This document shows, piece by piece, positions 1 to 7,457 of a DNA stretch of 10,311 nt. The translations under genes were made by a program, and so were the position numbers. The notes below the pieces were generated by a model. The model was given only the letters and a program-made list of their open reading frames with translations. It was not told where the DNA came from and searched no databases. Location: NCBI GenBank assembly GCA_947176455.1, contig CAMWQQ010000042.1:1-10311 (forward strand), written 5' to 3'. Origin of the DNA: an uncultured Odoribacter sp. GTDB lineage: Bacteria > Bacteroidota > Bacteroidia > Bacteroidales > Marinifilaceae. Within the stretch, counting starts at the first letter, position 1. Each line of letters begins with the position of its first letter.

Positions 1-4
1 GTTC

Positions 5-39
5 ATAAAGTTTGTAAAGTGATAAAGTTTATAAAGTTT
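5..39. repeat. short AT-rich tandem repeat of ATAAAGTTT
   Basis: The 9-nt unit ATAAAGTTT occurs exactly at 5-13, 22-30 and 31-39, with a degenerate 8-nt copy (GTAAAGTG) at 14-21. The bases before position 5 (GTTC) suggest the array may continue to the left of the window. It lies in the intergenic region upstream of rsmE. The role is unknown: it could be a binding site array, a remnant of replication slippage, or part of a dispersed intergenic repeat. Confidence 0.7.
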
Positions 40-72
40 TGGGAGAATGGAGTGAGGGGAGGGGGATTTTAT

Positions 73-80
73 TATTTTTG
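73..80 (+). promoter_or_regulatory. possible -7 promoter element for rsmE-DUF4159
   Basis: TATTTTTG matches the Bacteroidetes -7 consensus TAnnTTTG in full and ends 25 bases before the rsmE ATG. No TTG is found at the expected distance upstream. The nearest, at 39-41, is about 31 bases away and separated by a G-rich run. This is therefore a one-element match only. Confidence 0.35.
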
Positions 81-105
81 CGAGTAGATAGTTGAATGAG
101 ATGTT

Positions 106-810
106 ATGAATTTGTTTTATACGCCTGACATTGAGGGAGAATATTACACGTTGAGTCCGGAGGAGTCGAAGCATTGCGTCCGGGTGTTGAGGTTTACGGA
201 GGGAGAACCGGTTGCGCTGGTGGACGGGAAAGGAAACTGGTATCGGGGAGAGATTGAACGGGCGGATGCCAAAGGGTGCAAGGTGCGGATAACGGAGAAA
301 ACGAGCCATTACGGCCGTCGTCCTTTTCGTTTGCATCTGGCTGTGGCTCCGACCAAGAATCTGGACCGAATGGAGTGGATGCTGGAGAAATGCACGGAAA
401 TGGGCATCGATGAGATTACTTTGCTGAACACCGAGCATTCCGAGCGCAAGGTGGTGAAGGAGGAACGTTTGGAAAAGGTGATTGTCGCGGCGATGAAGCA
501 GTCGTTGAAAGCCTATCTGCCGAAGTTGAACCCGATGATGTCTTTCCGGGAATTCGTGAAGGGGTGTCCGGAAAGTTGTAAATGTATCGCGCATTGCCAC
601 GAAGGCGAAAAGAAGCGACTGGATGAGGTTTATGTCGCAGGGGAAGACGTGGTCATTCTCATCGGGCCGGAGGGCGATTTTTCGCCGGAGGAGGTGGAAT
701 GTGCCCAGCGGGAGGGCTTTTTGCCGATAACGTTGGGAACGAGCCGTTTACGGACGGAGACGGCGGGTATGGTGGCTTGCCACAGCATCAATTTTATGAA
801 CAAGATATAA
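106..810 (+). CDS. rsmE: 16S rRNA (uracil1498-N3)-methyltransferase RsmE
   Basis: The 234-residue product is a normal length for RsmE, a SAM-dependent SPOUT methyltransferase that methylates N3 of U1498 in helix 44 of 16S rRNA. The N-terminal part (about residues 1-70) fits the PUA-like RNA-binding domain, including the SKHCVRVLR stretch after the first strand. The C-terminal knotted SPOUT domain carries the SAM-site motifs IGPEGDF (186-192; usually IGPEGGF) and LRTETA (215-220). KNLDRMEWMLEKCTEMGI (84-101) is also typical. The ATG at 106 is the natural start, because the ATG five bases upstream meets a stop after one codon. It lacks a clear Shine-Dalgarno sequence, as is common in this phylum. 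The DUF4159 gene follows after 15 bases, so the two are probably co-transcribed. Confidence 0.95.
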   Translation: MNLFYTPDIEGEYYTLSPEESKHCVRVLRFTEGEPVALVDGKGNWYRGEIERADAKGCKVRITEKTSHYGRRPFRLHLAVAPTKNLDRMEWMLEKCTEMGIDEITLLNTEHSERKVVKEERLEKVIVAAMKQSLKAYLPKLNPMMSFREFVKGCPESCKCIAHCHEGEKKRLDEVYVAGEDVVILIGPEGDFSPEEVECAQREGFLPITLGTSRLRTETAGMVACHSINFMNKI

Positions 811-825
811 GCGATGGGAGGATTT

Positions 826-1494
826 ATGGAACACATTTGGAAGGTCGTATTGATTGTCGTGTTGTTTTTGGTCGTGCCCCGTTGGTTGTGGGGACAGGAC
901 ACGAAGACCAAAATCGCCTTGTTGAAGTACAAGGGAGGGGGGGACTGGTATGCCAATCCCACTTCTCTGCCGAATCTGATAAAATTCTGCAATGAGCAGT
1001 TGAAGACGAACCTGGCTACGGAACCGGTGAATGTGGAACCCGGTAGCCGGGATATTTTCAATTATCCTTTCGTCCATATGACGGGACACGGAAATGTCGT
1101 GTTCACGCCGGTGGAAGCTCAGAATTTGAGGGAATATCTGCTGGCGGGCGGTTTCCTGCACGCCGATGACAATTACGGACTGGCGCCCTCTTTCCGTCGG
1201 GAGTTGAAGAAGGTGTTTCCGGAGGATGAGTTGGTGGAGTTGCCTTGGGAGCATCCAATCTTTCATCAGCCATACGATTTCCCGCAGGGGGTGCCGAAGA
1301 TTCACGAGCACGACGCCAAGCGTCCCCAGGCTTTCGGCATCATCAAGGAGGGGCGTTTGGTCGTGTTGTTCACTTTTGAAACGGACCTCGGTGACGGCTG
1401 GGAGGATACGGAAGTGCACAACGACCCCGAGAGCAAGCATCGGCAAGCCTTGCAAATGGGGGCGAACATTATTTCTTACGTGTTTCAGCATTGA
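826..1494 (+). CDS. exported DUF4159 domain protein
   Basis: The 222-residue protein begins with a charged, then hydrophobic segment (residues 6-18, VVLIVVLFLVV) ending near LWG-Q at 23/24. This looks like a Sec signal peptide or an N-terminal anchor. The rest is one DUF4159 domain, recognisable from KYKGGGDWYANP (35-46), GHGNVVF (87-93), GGFLHADDNYG (108-118), IHEHD (159-163) and DLGDGWEDTEVHNDPE (187-202). The function is not known. The GGFLHADDN layout recalls the glutamine amidotransferase-like fold, which is inference only. An ATG at 814 gives four more residues, but GGGAGG at 816-821 could act as the ribosome binding site for 826, and starting there leaves a cleaner signal peptide. It follows rsmE by 15 bases, and its last 26 bases overlap the convergent hexosaminidase gene. 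Confidence 0.85.
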   Translation: MEHIWKVVLIVVLFLVVPRWLWGQDTKTKIALLKYKGGGDWYANPTSLPNLIKFCNEQLKTNLATEPVNVEPGSRDIFNYPFVHMTGHGNVVFTPVEAQNLREYLLAGGFLHADDNYGLAPSFRRELKKVFPEDELVELPWEHPIFHQPYDFPQGVPKIHEHDAKRPQAFGIIKEGRLVVLFTFETDLGDGWEDTEVHNDPESKHRQALQMGANIISYVFQH

Positions 1495-3091
1495 ATACCT
1501 CGAAAGGTACCCGGAAACTGACGCCCCGTCTGGTCAAATCGGCTAAATGGGGAATCAGGTTGTTTTTGAAATTTTCCCAGTTTCGGTTTTCCGGCAGGCT
1601 CCAGCCTGCTTCCGCCAACGCCATAGCGCGGGGGAATGCCATGTAAGTGACCCGGTTCAGGTCCTGCATCGCTTCTGCCCAGAGCAGTCCGGCAATTCCG
1701 ATGATGTGTTTCTGTTCTTCGGTGGGCAAGCCGTATCCGGGGTCCCAGTCGTAGCTTTGCTGCAAGGTCAGGACGGGCATTCCCCAATTGTTGAATTCGG
1801 GCAGGTCGCCTTTGTATTGCGGATAGTCCAGATAACAATGCTCTCCGGGGGAGGCGATTAATTGGATGCCCGCCTGCCGGGTCAGTTCAATGGTTTTCGG
1901 GGTCAGTCCCATTCGCCACGTAAACAGCGTGCAATCCTTGGGATAGGGGAATAAAAATTCGGATGCCGGCATTCGGATGTTGTCCAGTTCGCACCACAGC
2001 ATCAGTTCCTTTTGGTTTTGTCTGACCAGCTTGTGTATTCTGCCGAAGAAATACCCCATAATTTCCCGGACTTCCTTAAATCCCTTTGCCTGCATCAGTT
2101 TCCGGCAATCCGGGCAATGTCCCCAGTTCTTGTCGATGACCGCCTCGTCGCCTCCCAGGTGAATCCGGCGTGCCGGGAAAAGGGCGCACACTTCTTGCAG
2201 GATGTCGGCATAAACCTCATATACTTTTTCCTGTGCGGCGCACAAGGTTCGATCGGTCGTTTTGCCCAGTTGGACGGGAATGCTGTCCCGGTGCGCGCAA
2301 CCCAGTTCGGGGCAAGCGAGAAGCAATGCCGCCGTATGTCCCGGAATGTCCAGTTCGGGGATGATTTCAACGTGCCGTTCGACGGCGTAACGAATCAAGT
2401 CTTTCAGTTCTTCCTGGGTGTAGAAACCGTTGTGCGGTCCCTGGGGTCCGGAATGTTTGTCCCGAAATGCGCCGATTTCGGTCAATTGCGGATATTTTTT
2501 GATTTCCATACGCCACCCTTGGTCGTCCGTCAGGTGGAGTTGCAACGTGTTGAACTTATAGCTTGCCATAAGGTCGATAAAGCGTTTCACCTCCTTTGCG
2601 GGGATGAAATGCCTTGCTGGGTCGAGCATTAGGGCGCGGTAGCCGTATCGGGGGGCGTCTTCGATTTGCAGACAAGGTACGCTGGCGGTTTTGCCGTCCC
2701 GTTCTAAAAGCAACTGGTTCAGGGTCTGGATGCCGTAGAAGATGCCGGCGGCATCCTTTCCGGTGATGCGGATTGAACGGGGAGTGATGACCAGCCGGTA
2801 GCCCTCCGGATGCTTCAAGGTCGTGTCGGTCTGTAAAAAGATGTTTCGGCGGGTTTGTCCGGCAGCGAGCGAAATTTCCGCCCGGCAACCGGTCCTTTGG
2901 GCGAGTATCCTCTGCAATTCCCGGGCTTCGTTTTGAAGGGTGGTGTCGGACAGGAGGATTTTTTCGGTGGAGCCGAACGGGTAACAGCCTTTGTCTGCCG
3001 GAATGATTCGCGCGGGTACGGGTATCAGGGGTTGGGCGGAAACCGCCAGGTGAAAAAGCAAGCCGCAACAGATACCAATCAATATTTTCAT
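1469..3091 (-). CDS. secreted beta-N-acetylhexosaminidase, GH20 family
   Basis: This 540-residue enzyme removes terminal beta-linked GlcNAc or GalNAc from glycans by substrate-assisted catalysis. Residues 1-19 form a signal peptide with likely cleavage at AVSA-Q. There is no lipobox at the cleavage site, so a soluble periplasmic or secreted protein is expected. Residues about 20-145 fit the GH20b N-terminal domain. The TIM barrel starts near YRALMLDPARHF (151-162) and includes HLTDDQGWR (186-194), DIPGH (248-252) and HLGGDEA (311-317). In the last motif D315 and E316 are the expected catalytic pair. Further barrel residues are W392 (TWR) and the LLWAE segment at 469-473. No appended carbohydrate-binding or sortase domain is seen. 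The gene stands alone, with no SusC/SusD neighbours in the window. Exact substrate (N-glycan, mucin or chitobiose) cannot be told from this sequence. Its stop lies inside the end of the DUF4159 gene. Confidence 0.93.
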   Translation of the reverse strand: MKILIGICCGLLFHLAVSAQPLIPVPARIIPADKGCYPFGSTEKILLSDTTLQNEARELQRILAQRTGCRAEISLAAGQTRRNIFLQTDTTLKHPEGYRLVITPRSIRITGKDAAGIFYGIQTLNQLLLERDGKTASVPCLQIEDAPRYGYRALMLDPARHFIPAKEVKRFIDLMASYKFNTLQLHLTDDQGWRMEIKKYPQLTEIGAFRDKHSGPQGPHNGFYTQEELKDLIRYAVERHVEIIPELDIPGHTAALLLACPELGCAHRDSIPVQLGKTTDRTLCAAQEKVYEVYADILQEVCALFPARRIHLGGDEAVIDKNWGHCPDCRKLMQAKGFKEVREIMGYFFGRIHKLVRQNQKELMLWCELDNIRMPASEFLFPYPKDCTLFTWRMGLTPKTIELTRQAGIQLIASPGEHCYLDYPQYKGDLPEFNNWGMPVLTLQQSYDWDPGYGLPTEEQKHIIGIAGLLWAEAMQDLNRVTYMAFPRAMALAEAGWSLPENRNWENFKNNLIPHLADLTRRGVSFRVPFEVFNAETRKK

Positions 3092-3116
3092 AGGTGATGA
3101 GGTATTAATGACGGGA

Positions 3117-3124
3117 TAAAGGTA
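3117..3124 (-). promoter_or_regulatory. possible -7 element for the hexosaminidase gene
   Basis: Read on the minus strand the sequence is TACCTTTA, seven of eight matches to TAnnTTTG, placed 25 bases before the ATG at 3091. The upstream region offers only TTCG near the -33 position, so support is weak. Confidence 0.25.
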
Positions 3125-3207
3125 TAAAAATATCGTTACGAACTGACGAATTGTCTGTAAAAATAATTTTATTATGTCAATTTGTCAAATAATGTGCAAA
3201 AATTTCC

Positions 3208-3244
3208 TTGAAACCTTCCCCCGGGGGATTCGGTATAAGTTTTG
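3208..3244 (+). promoter_or_regulatory. possible clpB promoter containing a 12-bp palindrome
   Basis: A TTG at 3208-3210 and an AT-rich TATAAGTTTTG at 3234-3244 could form the -33 and -7 elements of a Bacteroidetes promoter. The spacing (23 to 25 bases) is at the long end. Between them lies the perfect palindrome TCCCCCGGGGGA (3217-3228), in a position where a repressor could block polymerase. CTTGAAA at 3207-3213 also matches the -35 half of an enterobacterial sigma-32 promoter, but the matching CCCCAT-type -10 is not present at the right distance. Confidence 0.35.
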
Positions 3245-3260
3245 TATCTGTCCGTCACAG

Positions 3261-3267
3261 AAAGGAG
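3261..3267 (+). promoter_or_regulatory. ribosome binding site of clpB
   Basis: AAAGGAG sits 11 bases before the ATG at 3279. It decides the start in favour of 3279 over the in-frame ATG at 3174, which would add 35 residues (cysteine-rich, unlike any ClpB N-domain) and would place the putative promoter inside the coding region. Confidence 0.6.
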
Positions 3268-3278
3268 AACGCAAGACT

Positions 3279-5870
3279 ATGAATACCAATAATTATACGA
3301 TTAAGTCGCAGGAGGCATTGCAGTATGCGGTGCAGCTTGCGCAGGGCAAGGGGCAGCAGGCGATAGAGACGGGGCATTTGCTGAAAGCCGTACTTCATAT
3401 CGGCGAGAATGTGACTCATTTTATTTTTAACAAGCTGGGGGTTAACGACAGGAATCTGGCGTCCGCGCTGGACCGTATAACGGAGGCTTATCCCAGGGTT
3501 TCCGGGGGAGAGCCTTATCTTTCGGCGGACAGCAACAGGGCGTTGGAGAAGGCGACCCGGTTGGCGCAGGAGATGGGCGACCAGTATGTTTCGATAGAAC
3601 ATATCCTGCTGGGCTTGTTGGACAATCGGGACCAGGTGGCTCAATTGCTGAAAGATAGCGGATTGACGGAGAAAGAAACGAAGGAGGCGATTGCGGAATT
3701 GCGTAAAGGCTCCAAGGTGAACTCCCAGTCGGCGGAAGACAGTTACGACGCTCTTGGACGGTATGCCGTCAATTTGAACGAGCGTGCCCGCAACGGCAAA
3801 CTGGACCCGGTCATCGGACGAGACGACGAGATTCGGCGGGTGTTGCAGATATTGTCCCGGCGAACGAAGAACAACCCGATATTGATTGGCGAACCGGGCG
3901 TGGGCAAGACGGCGATTGCGGAAGGTCTGGCGCAACGGATAGTCAACGGGGATGTGCCGTCGAATCTGACGTCAAAGCAGATTTATTCGCTGGATATGGG
4001 CGCCCTGGTGGCGGGAGCCAAGTACAAGGGGGAGTTTGAGGAACGTTTGAAAGCGGTGGTGAACGAGGTGTTGACTTCCGAGGGGGAAATCATCCTGTTC
4101 ATAGACGAGATTCACACGCTGGTGGGCGCCGGGAAGTCCGAGGGGGCTATGGATGCCGCCAATATTCTGAAACCTGCCTTGGCGCGGGGCGATTTGAGGG
4201 CGATAGGTGCCACCACTCTGAATGAATATCAGAAGTATTTTGAGCAGGACAAGGCGCTGGAACGTCGTTTCCAGAAAGTGATGATTGACGAACCGGATGT
4301 GATGAGCGCCATTAGCATTATGCGCGGTTTGAAGGAAAGATATGAAAACCACCACAAGGTGCGGATTACCGACGATGCGATTATCGCTTCCGTGGAGTTG
4401 TCGCATCGTTACATATCAGACCGTTTTCTGCCGGACAAGGCGATAGACTTGGTGGACGAGGCGGCGGCGAAGTTGCGGTTGGAGATGAATTCCGTGCCGG
4501 AGGAAATCGACGAACTGGAGCGGAAGATTCAGCAACTGGAGATTGAGAAGGAGGCGTTGAAGCGGGAAGGGAGCAGTAAGAAGCTGGATGAAATCGGGAA
4601 GGAGCTGGCGGAATTGAACGACGAGCGTACCAAGTTGAGGGCGCAGTGGGAATCCGAACGTTCGCTGATAGATGAAATCCAGAAAAACAAGGATGCCATT
4701 GAGCAGTATAGATTTGAGGCAAGCCGTGCCGAGCGTGAGGGGGATTACGGCAAAGTGGCGGAGTTGCGCTATGGGAAAATCAAGGAAGCCGAACAGCGCA
4801 TTGAGGAGGTGAAAGAGAAGCTGGCGGAGATGAAGCACGGCGATTCGTTGATTCGGGAGGAGGTCACGGCGGACGACATTGCGACGGTGGTTTCCAAATG
4901 GACGGGCATACCGGTTAACCGGATGATGCAAAGCGAGCGGGTCAAATTGTTGCATCTGGAAGAGGAATTGCACAAACGGGTTGTCGGGCAGGAGGTGGCG
5001 ATTGCCGCATTGGCGGATGCCGTCCGGCGGAACCGTGCCGGATTACAGGATGCCCGCCGGCCTATCGGTTCGTTTATTTTCTTGGGAACGACCGGTGTCG
5101 GCAAGACGGAGCTGGCAAAGGCGCTGGCGGAGTTTTTGTTTGACGATGAGTCGCAGATGACCCGTATCGATATGTCGGAATATCAGGAGAAACATTCCGT
5201 GTCCCGTCTGATTGGTGCGCCTCCGGGATATGTCGGTTACGACGAGGGTGGACAATTGACGGAGGCAGTCAGGCGCAAGCCCTATTCCGTGGTGTTGCTG
5301 GACGAGATAGAAAAGGCGCATCCGGACGTGTTCAATATTCTCCTGCAGGTGCTGGATGACGGACGCTTGACGGACAACAAGGGGCGGACGGTGGATTTCA
5401 AGAACACGATTATCATTATGACTTCCAATATTGGAGCACACATCATTCAGGAAAAACTGAAGGATTTGAGCGACAAGAACCGGGAACAGGTGTTGGAGGC
5501 GACGAACCAGGAGGTGTATGAGTTGCTGAAACAGACCATTCGTCCGGAGTTCCTGAACCGCATCGATGAGGTGATAATGTTCACTCCTTTGCGGGAGAGT
5601 GAGATTGTCGATATTGTCCGGTTGCAGATGAAGTCTTTGCAGAAGATGCTGGCGAACAATGGCATTTCCATTGAGGTGACGGACAAGGCGGTGGAATGGA
5701 TTGCCCGTGAAGGCTATGACCCGCAGTTCGGGGCGCGTCCGGTGAAGCGGGTGATTCAGCGGAATCTGCTGAACGACCTGTCCAGGCAGATATTGGCGGA
5801 GCAGGTGACGAAGGACAACCGCATCGTGGTCGATGTAAAGGACGACCGTATCGTATTCGAGAATCAGTAA
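3279..5870 (+). CDS. clpB: ATP-dependent chaperone ClpB (Hsp100 disaggregase)
   Basis: The 863-residue protein matches full-length ClpB, a cytosolic hexameric AAA+ machine that threads aggregated proteins through its pore together with DnaK/DnaJ/GrpE. Order of parts: N-domain (about 1-145), first nucleotide-binding domain with Walker A GEPGVGKT (204-211, K210) and Walker B FIDE (D276, E277), coiled-coil middle domain rich in Glu and Lys (about 400-530), second nucleotide-binding domain with Walker A GTTGVGKT (603-610, K609) and Walker B LLDE (D675, E676), then [11 protein letters not shown] and the C-terminal small domain ending FENQ. The complete middle domain separates it from ClpA and ClpX, and I see no IGF/IGL-type ClpP loop. 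All catalytic residues are present. It is flanked by a divergent promoter region and a strong terminator, so it is probably a single-gene transcript. ClpB is usually stress-induced; the mechanism here is not evident. Confidence 0.97.
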   Translation: MNTNNYTIKSQEALQYAVQLAQGKGQQAIETGHLLKAVLHIGENVTHFIFNKLGVNDRNLASALDRITEAYPRVSGGEPYLSADSNRALEKATRLAQEMGDQYVSIEHILLGLLDNRDQVAQLLKDSGLTEKETKEAIAELRKGSKVNSQSAEDSYDALGRYAVNLNERARNGKLDPVIGRDDEIRRVLQILSRRTKNNPILIGEPGVGKTAIAEGLAQRIVNGDVPSNLTSKQIYSLDMGALVAGAKYKGEFEERLKAVVNEVLTSEGEIILFIDEIHTLVGAGKSEGAMDAANILKPALARGDLRAIGATTLNEYQKYFEQDKALERRFQKVMIDEPDVMSAISIMRGLKERYENHHKVRITDDAIIASVELSHRYISDRFLPDKAIDLVDEAAAKLRLEMNSVPEEIDELERKIQQLEIEKEALKREGSSKKLDEIGKELAELNDERTKLRAQWESERSLIDEIQKNKDAIEQYRFEASRAEREGDYGKVAELRYGKIKEAEQRIEEVKEKLAEMKHGDSLIREEVTADDIATVVSKWTGIPVNRMMQSERVKLLHLEEELHKRVVGQEVAIAALADAVRRNRAGLQDARRPIGSFIFLGTTGVGKTELAKALAEFLFDDESQMTRIDMSEYQEKHSVSRLIGAPPGYVGYDEGGQLTEAVRRKPYSVVLLDEIEKAHPDVFNILLQVLDDGRLTDNKGRTVDFKNTIIIMTSNIGAHIIQEKLKDLSDKNREQVLEATNQEVYELLKQTIRPEFLNRIDEVIMFTPLRESEIVDIVRLQMKSLQKMLANNGISIEVTDKAVEWIAREGYDPQFGARPVKRVIQRNLLNDLSRQILAEQVTKDNRIVVDVKDDRIVFENQ

Positions 5871-5892
5871 ATGATTGGAAGATAACGTCAGA

Positions 5893-5930
5893 GCCGGGGA
5901 GACCGAAAAGGTTTTCCCGGCTTTTCTTTT
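5893..5930 (+). terminator. intrinsic terminator after clpB
   Basis: GCCGGGGAGACC (5893-5904) pairs with GGTTTTCCCGGC (5910-5921) to form a 12-bp stem with two G-T wobbles and the five-base loop GAAAA. The T-rich tail TTTTCTTTT (5922-5930) follows directly. It starts 22 bases after the clpB stop codon. Confidence 0.9.
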
Positions 5931-5938
5931 GAACTTTC

Positions 5939-5973
5939 TTTGCTGGGAAACGTAAAACCTGTCGGTACGATTG
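5939..5973 (+). promoter_or_regulatory. possible gnd-zwf promoter
   Basis: TTTG at 5939-5942 and TACGATTG at 5966-5973 (seven of eight matches to TAnnTTTG) are 23 bases apart. They lie between the clpB terminator and the gnd start. The predicted transcript would have a very short leader of roughly ten bases, so this is tentative. Confidence 0.35.
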
Positions 5974-5987
5974 TAAATGTGATTGAT

Positions 5988-7445
5988 ATGAGTACATCCG
6001 ACATCGGTTTGATAGGACTTGCCGTTATGGGGGAAAACCTGGCGTTGAACTTCGAGAGCAAGGGGTTTACGGTATCCGTGTATAACCGTCGCGACGGACA
6101 GGAGTCTGTCGTGGACCGTTTTATGCGGGGCAGGGGAAAAGGAAAGCATTTTGTTGCGGCGCATTCCGTGCAGGAGTTGGTCGCTTCCCTGAAACGTCCG
6201 AGGAAAGTGATGCTGATGATTCGTGCCGGTCAGCCGGTGGACGAGGTCATCCGGGAATTGCTACCGCATCTGGAACCGGACGACATCATCATCGATGGAG
6301 GCAATTCCGATTTCAGGGACACGGAACGCCGGGTGAAGGAAGTGGAGGAAAAGGGGCTTTTGTTTGTGGGCGCCGGGATTTCCGGCGGCGAGACGGGTGC
6401 CCTGACCGGTCCTTCCATTATGCCCGGCGGTTCCAAGAAGGCGTGGCGCTTGGTGAAGGGGTTTTTGCAAAGCATCGCCGCCCGGCTGGACGGCGGGATG
6501 CCCTGTTGCCAGTGGATAGGTCCCGGCGGTGCGGGGCATTACGTGAAAATGGTGCACAATGGCATCGAGTACGGCGATATGCAGTTGATAGCGGAATGTT
6601 ATCATATCCTGAAAGAGGGTGGCGGGTTTGACAACGGCAGGATTGCCGATATTTTTGAAACCTGGAACCAAGGGGAGCTGAACAGCTACCTGCTGGGCAT
6701 TACGGCGGAGATATGCCGGAAAAAGGATGAGGGTGGGGCGTATCTGCTGGATATGATTCGGGATGTGGCGGGACAGAAAGGGACGGGCAAACTTGCCGTC
6801 TTTTCCGCCTTGGAGGAAGGCGACCCGCTGACTTTGATAACGGAGGCCGTTTATGCTCGTTTCTTGTCGTCCGTACCGGAGGAACGGGAAAAGGCGGCGG
6901 AGTATTATGCTTCCGCTTTCTCCGATTCGTATCGGGAGCGTAGCGGTTTGACGGAATGGCTTGGTGATGCCCTTTACGCTTCCCGGCTGGTTTCTTATGC
7001 GCAGGGCTTTTCCTTGTTGCGCAGGGTTTCGGCTCATTACGGCTGGGACCTGGATTTCGGTCTGCTCGCCAAGGTATGGCGGAAGGGGTGCATTATCCGC
7101 TCCGCCTTTCTGAAACAGATAACCCGGGCTTATGGGGTGGCGCCCGGATTGGAAAACCTGTTGTTCGATGATTTTTTCCGGCAACGGCTGACGGAGGCTT
7201 TGCCGGCGTGGAGACGGGTGGTTGCCGGTTGTCTGTCTTCCGGACTTCCGGTGCCTTGCCTTGCCTCCGCCCTGACCTATTTCGATGGGTTGCGAACATC
7301 GCCTTCTGCCGCGAATCTGATTCAGGCGCAGCGGGATTATTTCGGGGCTCATACCTACGAGCGGACGGATGCACCCCGGGGACAGTTTTTTCATACCGAC
7401 TGGCACGGTGCCGGAAGTGCCGTTTCGGGAACTTATAATGCATAA
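5988..7445 (+). CDS. gnd: 6-phosphogluconate dehydrogenase, decarboxylating
   Basis: The 485-residue enzyme oxidises 6-phosphogluconate to ribulose-5-phosphate and CO2 with NADP+ in the cytosol. The Rossmann fingerprint GLIGLAVMG (7-15) and NRR (33-35) after the second strand fit NADP binding. Substrate-site residues are visible as SGGE (132-135), K187, H190, N191, E194 and Y195 in the KMVHNGIEY segment. QRDYFGAHTYER and RGQFFHTDW near the C-terminus are diagnostic of the all-alpha domain. An odd point is the family signature GQKGTGK (262-268), which is followed by Leu269 where the motif normally has Trp. The ATG at 5988 was chosen over 5940 because it begins right before the Rossmann strand; the longer form would start only ten bases past the clpB terminator and span the putative promoter. 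zwf follows after 12 bases. Confidence 0.95.
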   Translation: MSTSDIGLIGLAVMGENLALNFESKGFTVSVYNRRDGQESVVDRFMRGRGKGKHFVAAHSVQELVASLKRPRKVMLMIRAGQPVDEVIRELLPHLEPDDIIIDGGNSDFRDTERRVKEVEEKGLLFVGAGISGGETGALTGPSIMPGGSKKAWRLVKGFLQSIAARLDGGMPCCQWIGPGGAGHYVKMVHNGIEYGDMQLIAECYHILKEGGGFDNGRIADIFETWNQGELNSYLLGITAEICRKKDEGGAYLLDMIRDVAGQKGTGKLAVFSALEEGDPLTLITEAVYARFLSSVPEEREKAAEYYASAFSDSYRERSGLTEWLGDALYASRLVSYAQGFSLLRRVSAHYGWDLDFGLLAKVWRKGCIIRSAFLKQITRAYGVAPGLENLLFDDFFRQRLTEALPAWRRVVAGCLSSGLPVPCLASALTYFDGLRTSPSAANLIQAQRDYFGAHTYERTDAPRGQFFHTDWHGAGSAVSGTYNA

Positions 7446-7457
7446 AACGAGAAAGCG

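Noticed and set aside
5..39. CRISPR array
   Set aside because: The repeats are only 9 bases long, nearly contiguous and without spacers.
3207..3230. Classical sigma-32 heat-shock promoter before clpB
   Set aside because: CTTGAAA matches the -35 half, but the C-run follows after only four bases instead of about 11-16, and Bacteroidetes generally lack sigma-32.
3174..3278. 35-residue N-terminal extension of ClpB
   Set aside because: The extension is cysteine-rich and unlike known ClpB N-domains, while AAAGGAG before the ATG at 3279 and the match of MNTNNYT to the usual N-terminus favour the shorter form.
5940..5987. 16-residue N-terminal extension of Gnd
   Set aside because: The Rossmann strand begins right after the ATG at 5988, and the earlier start would fall ten bases after the clpB terminator.
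5043..6164. 373-residue open frame on the minus strand across the clpB end
   Set aside because: It runs antisense through the second nucleotide-binding domain of ClpB, the clpB terminator and the start of gnd, and resembles no protein family.
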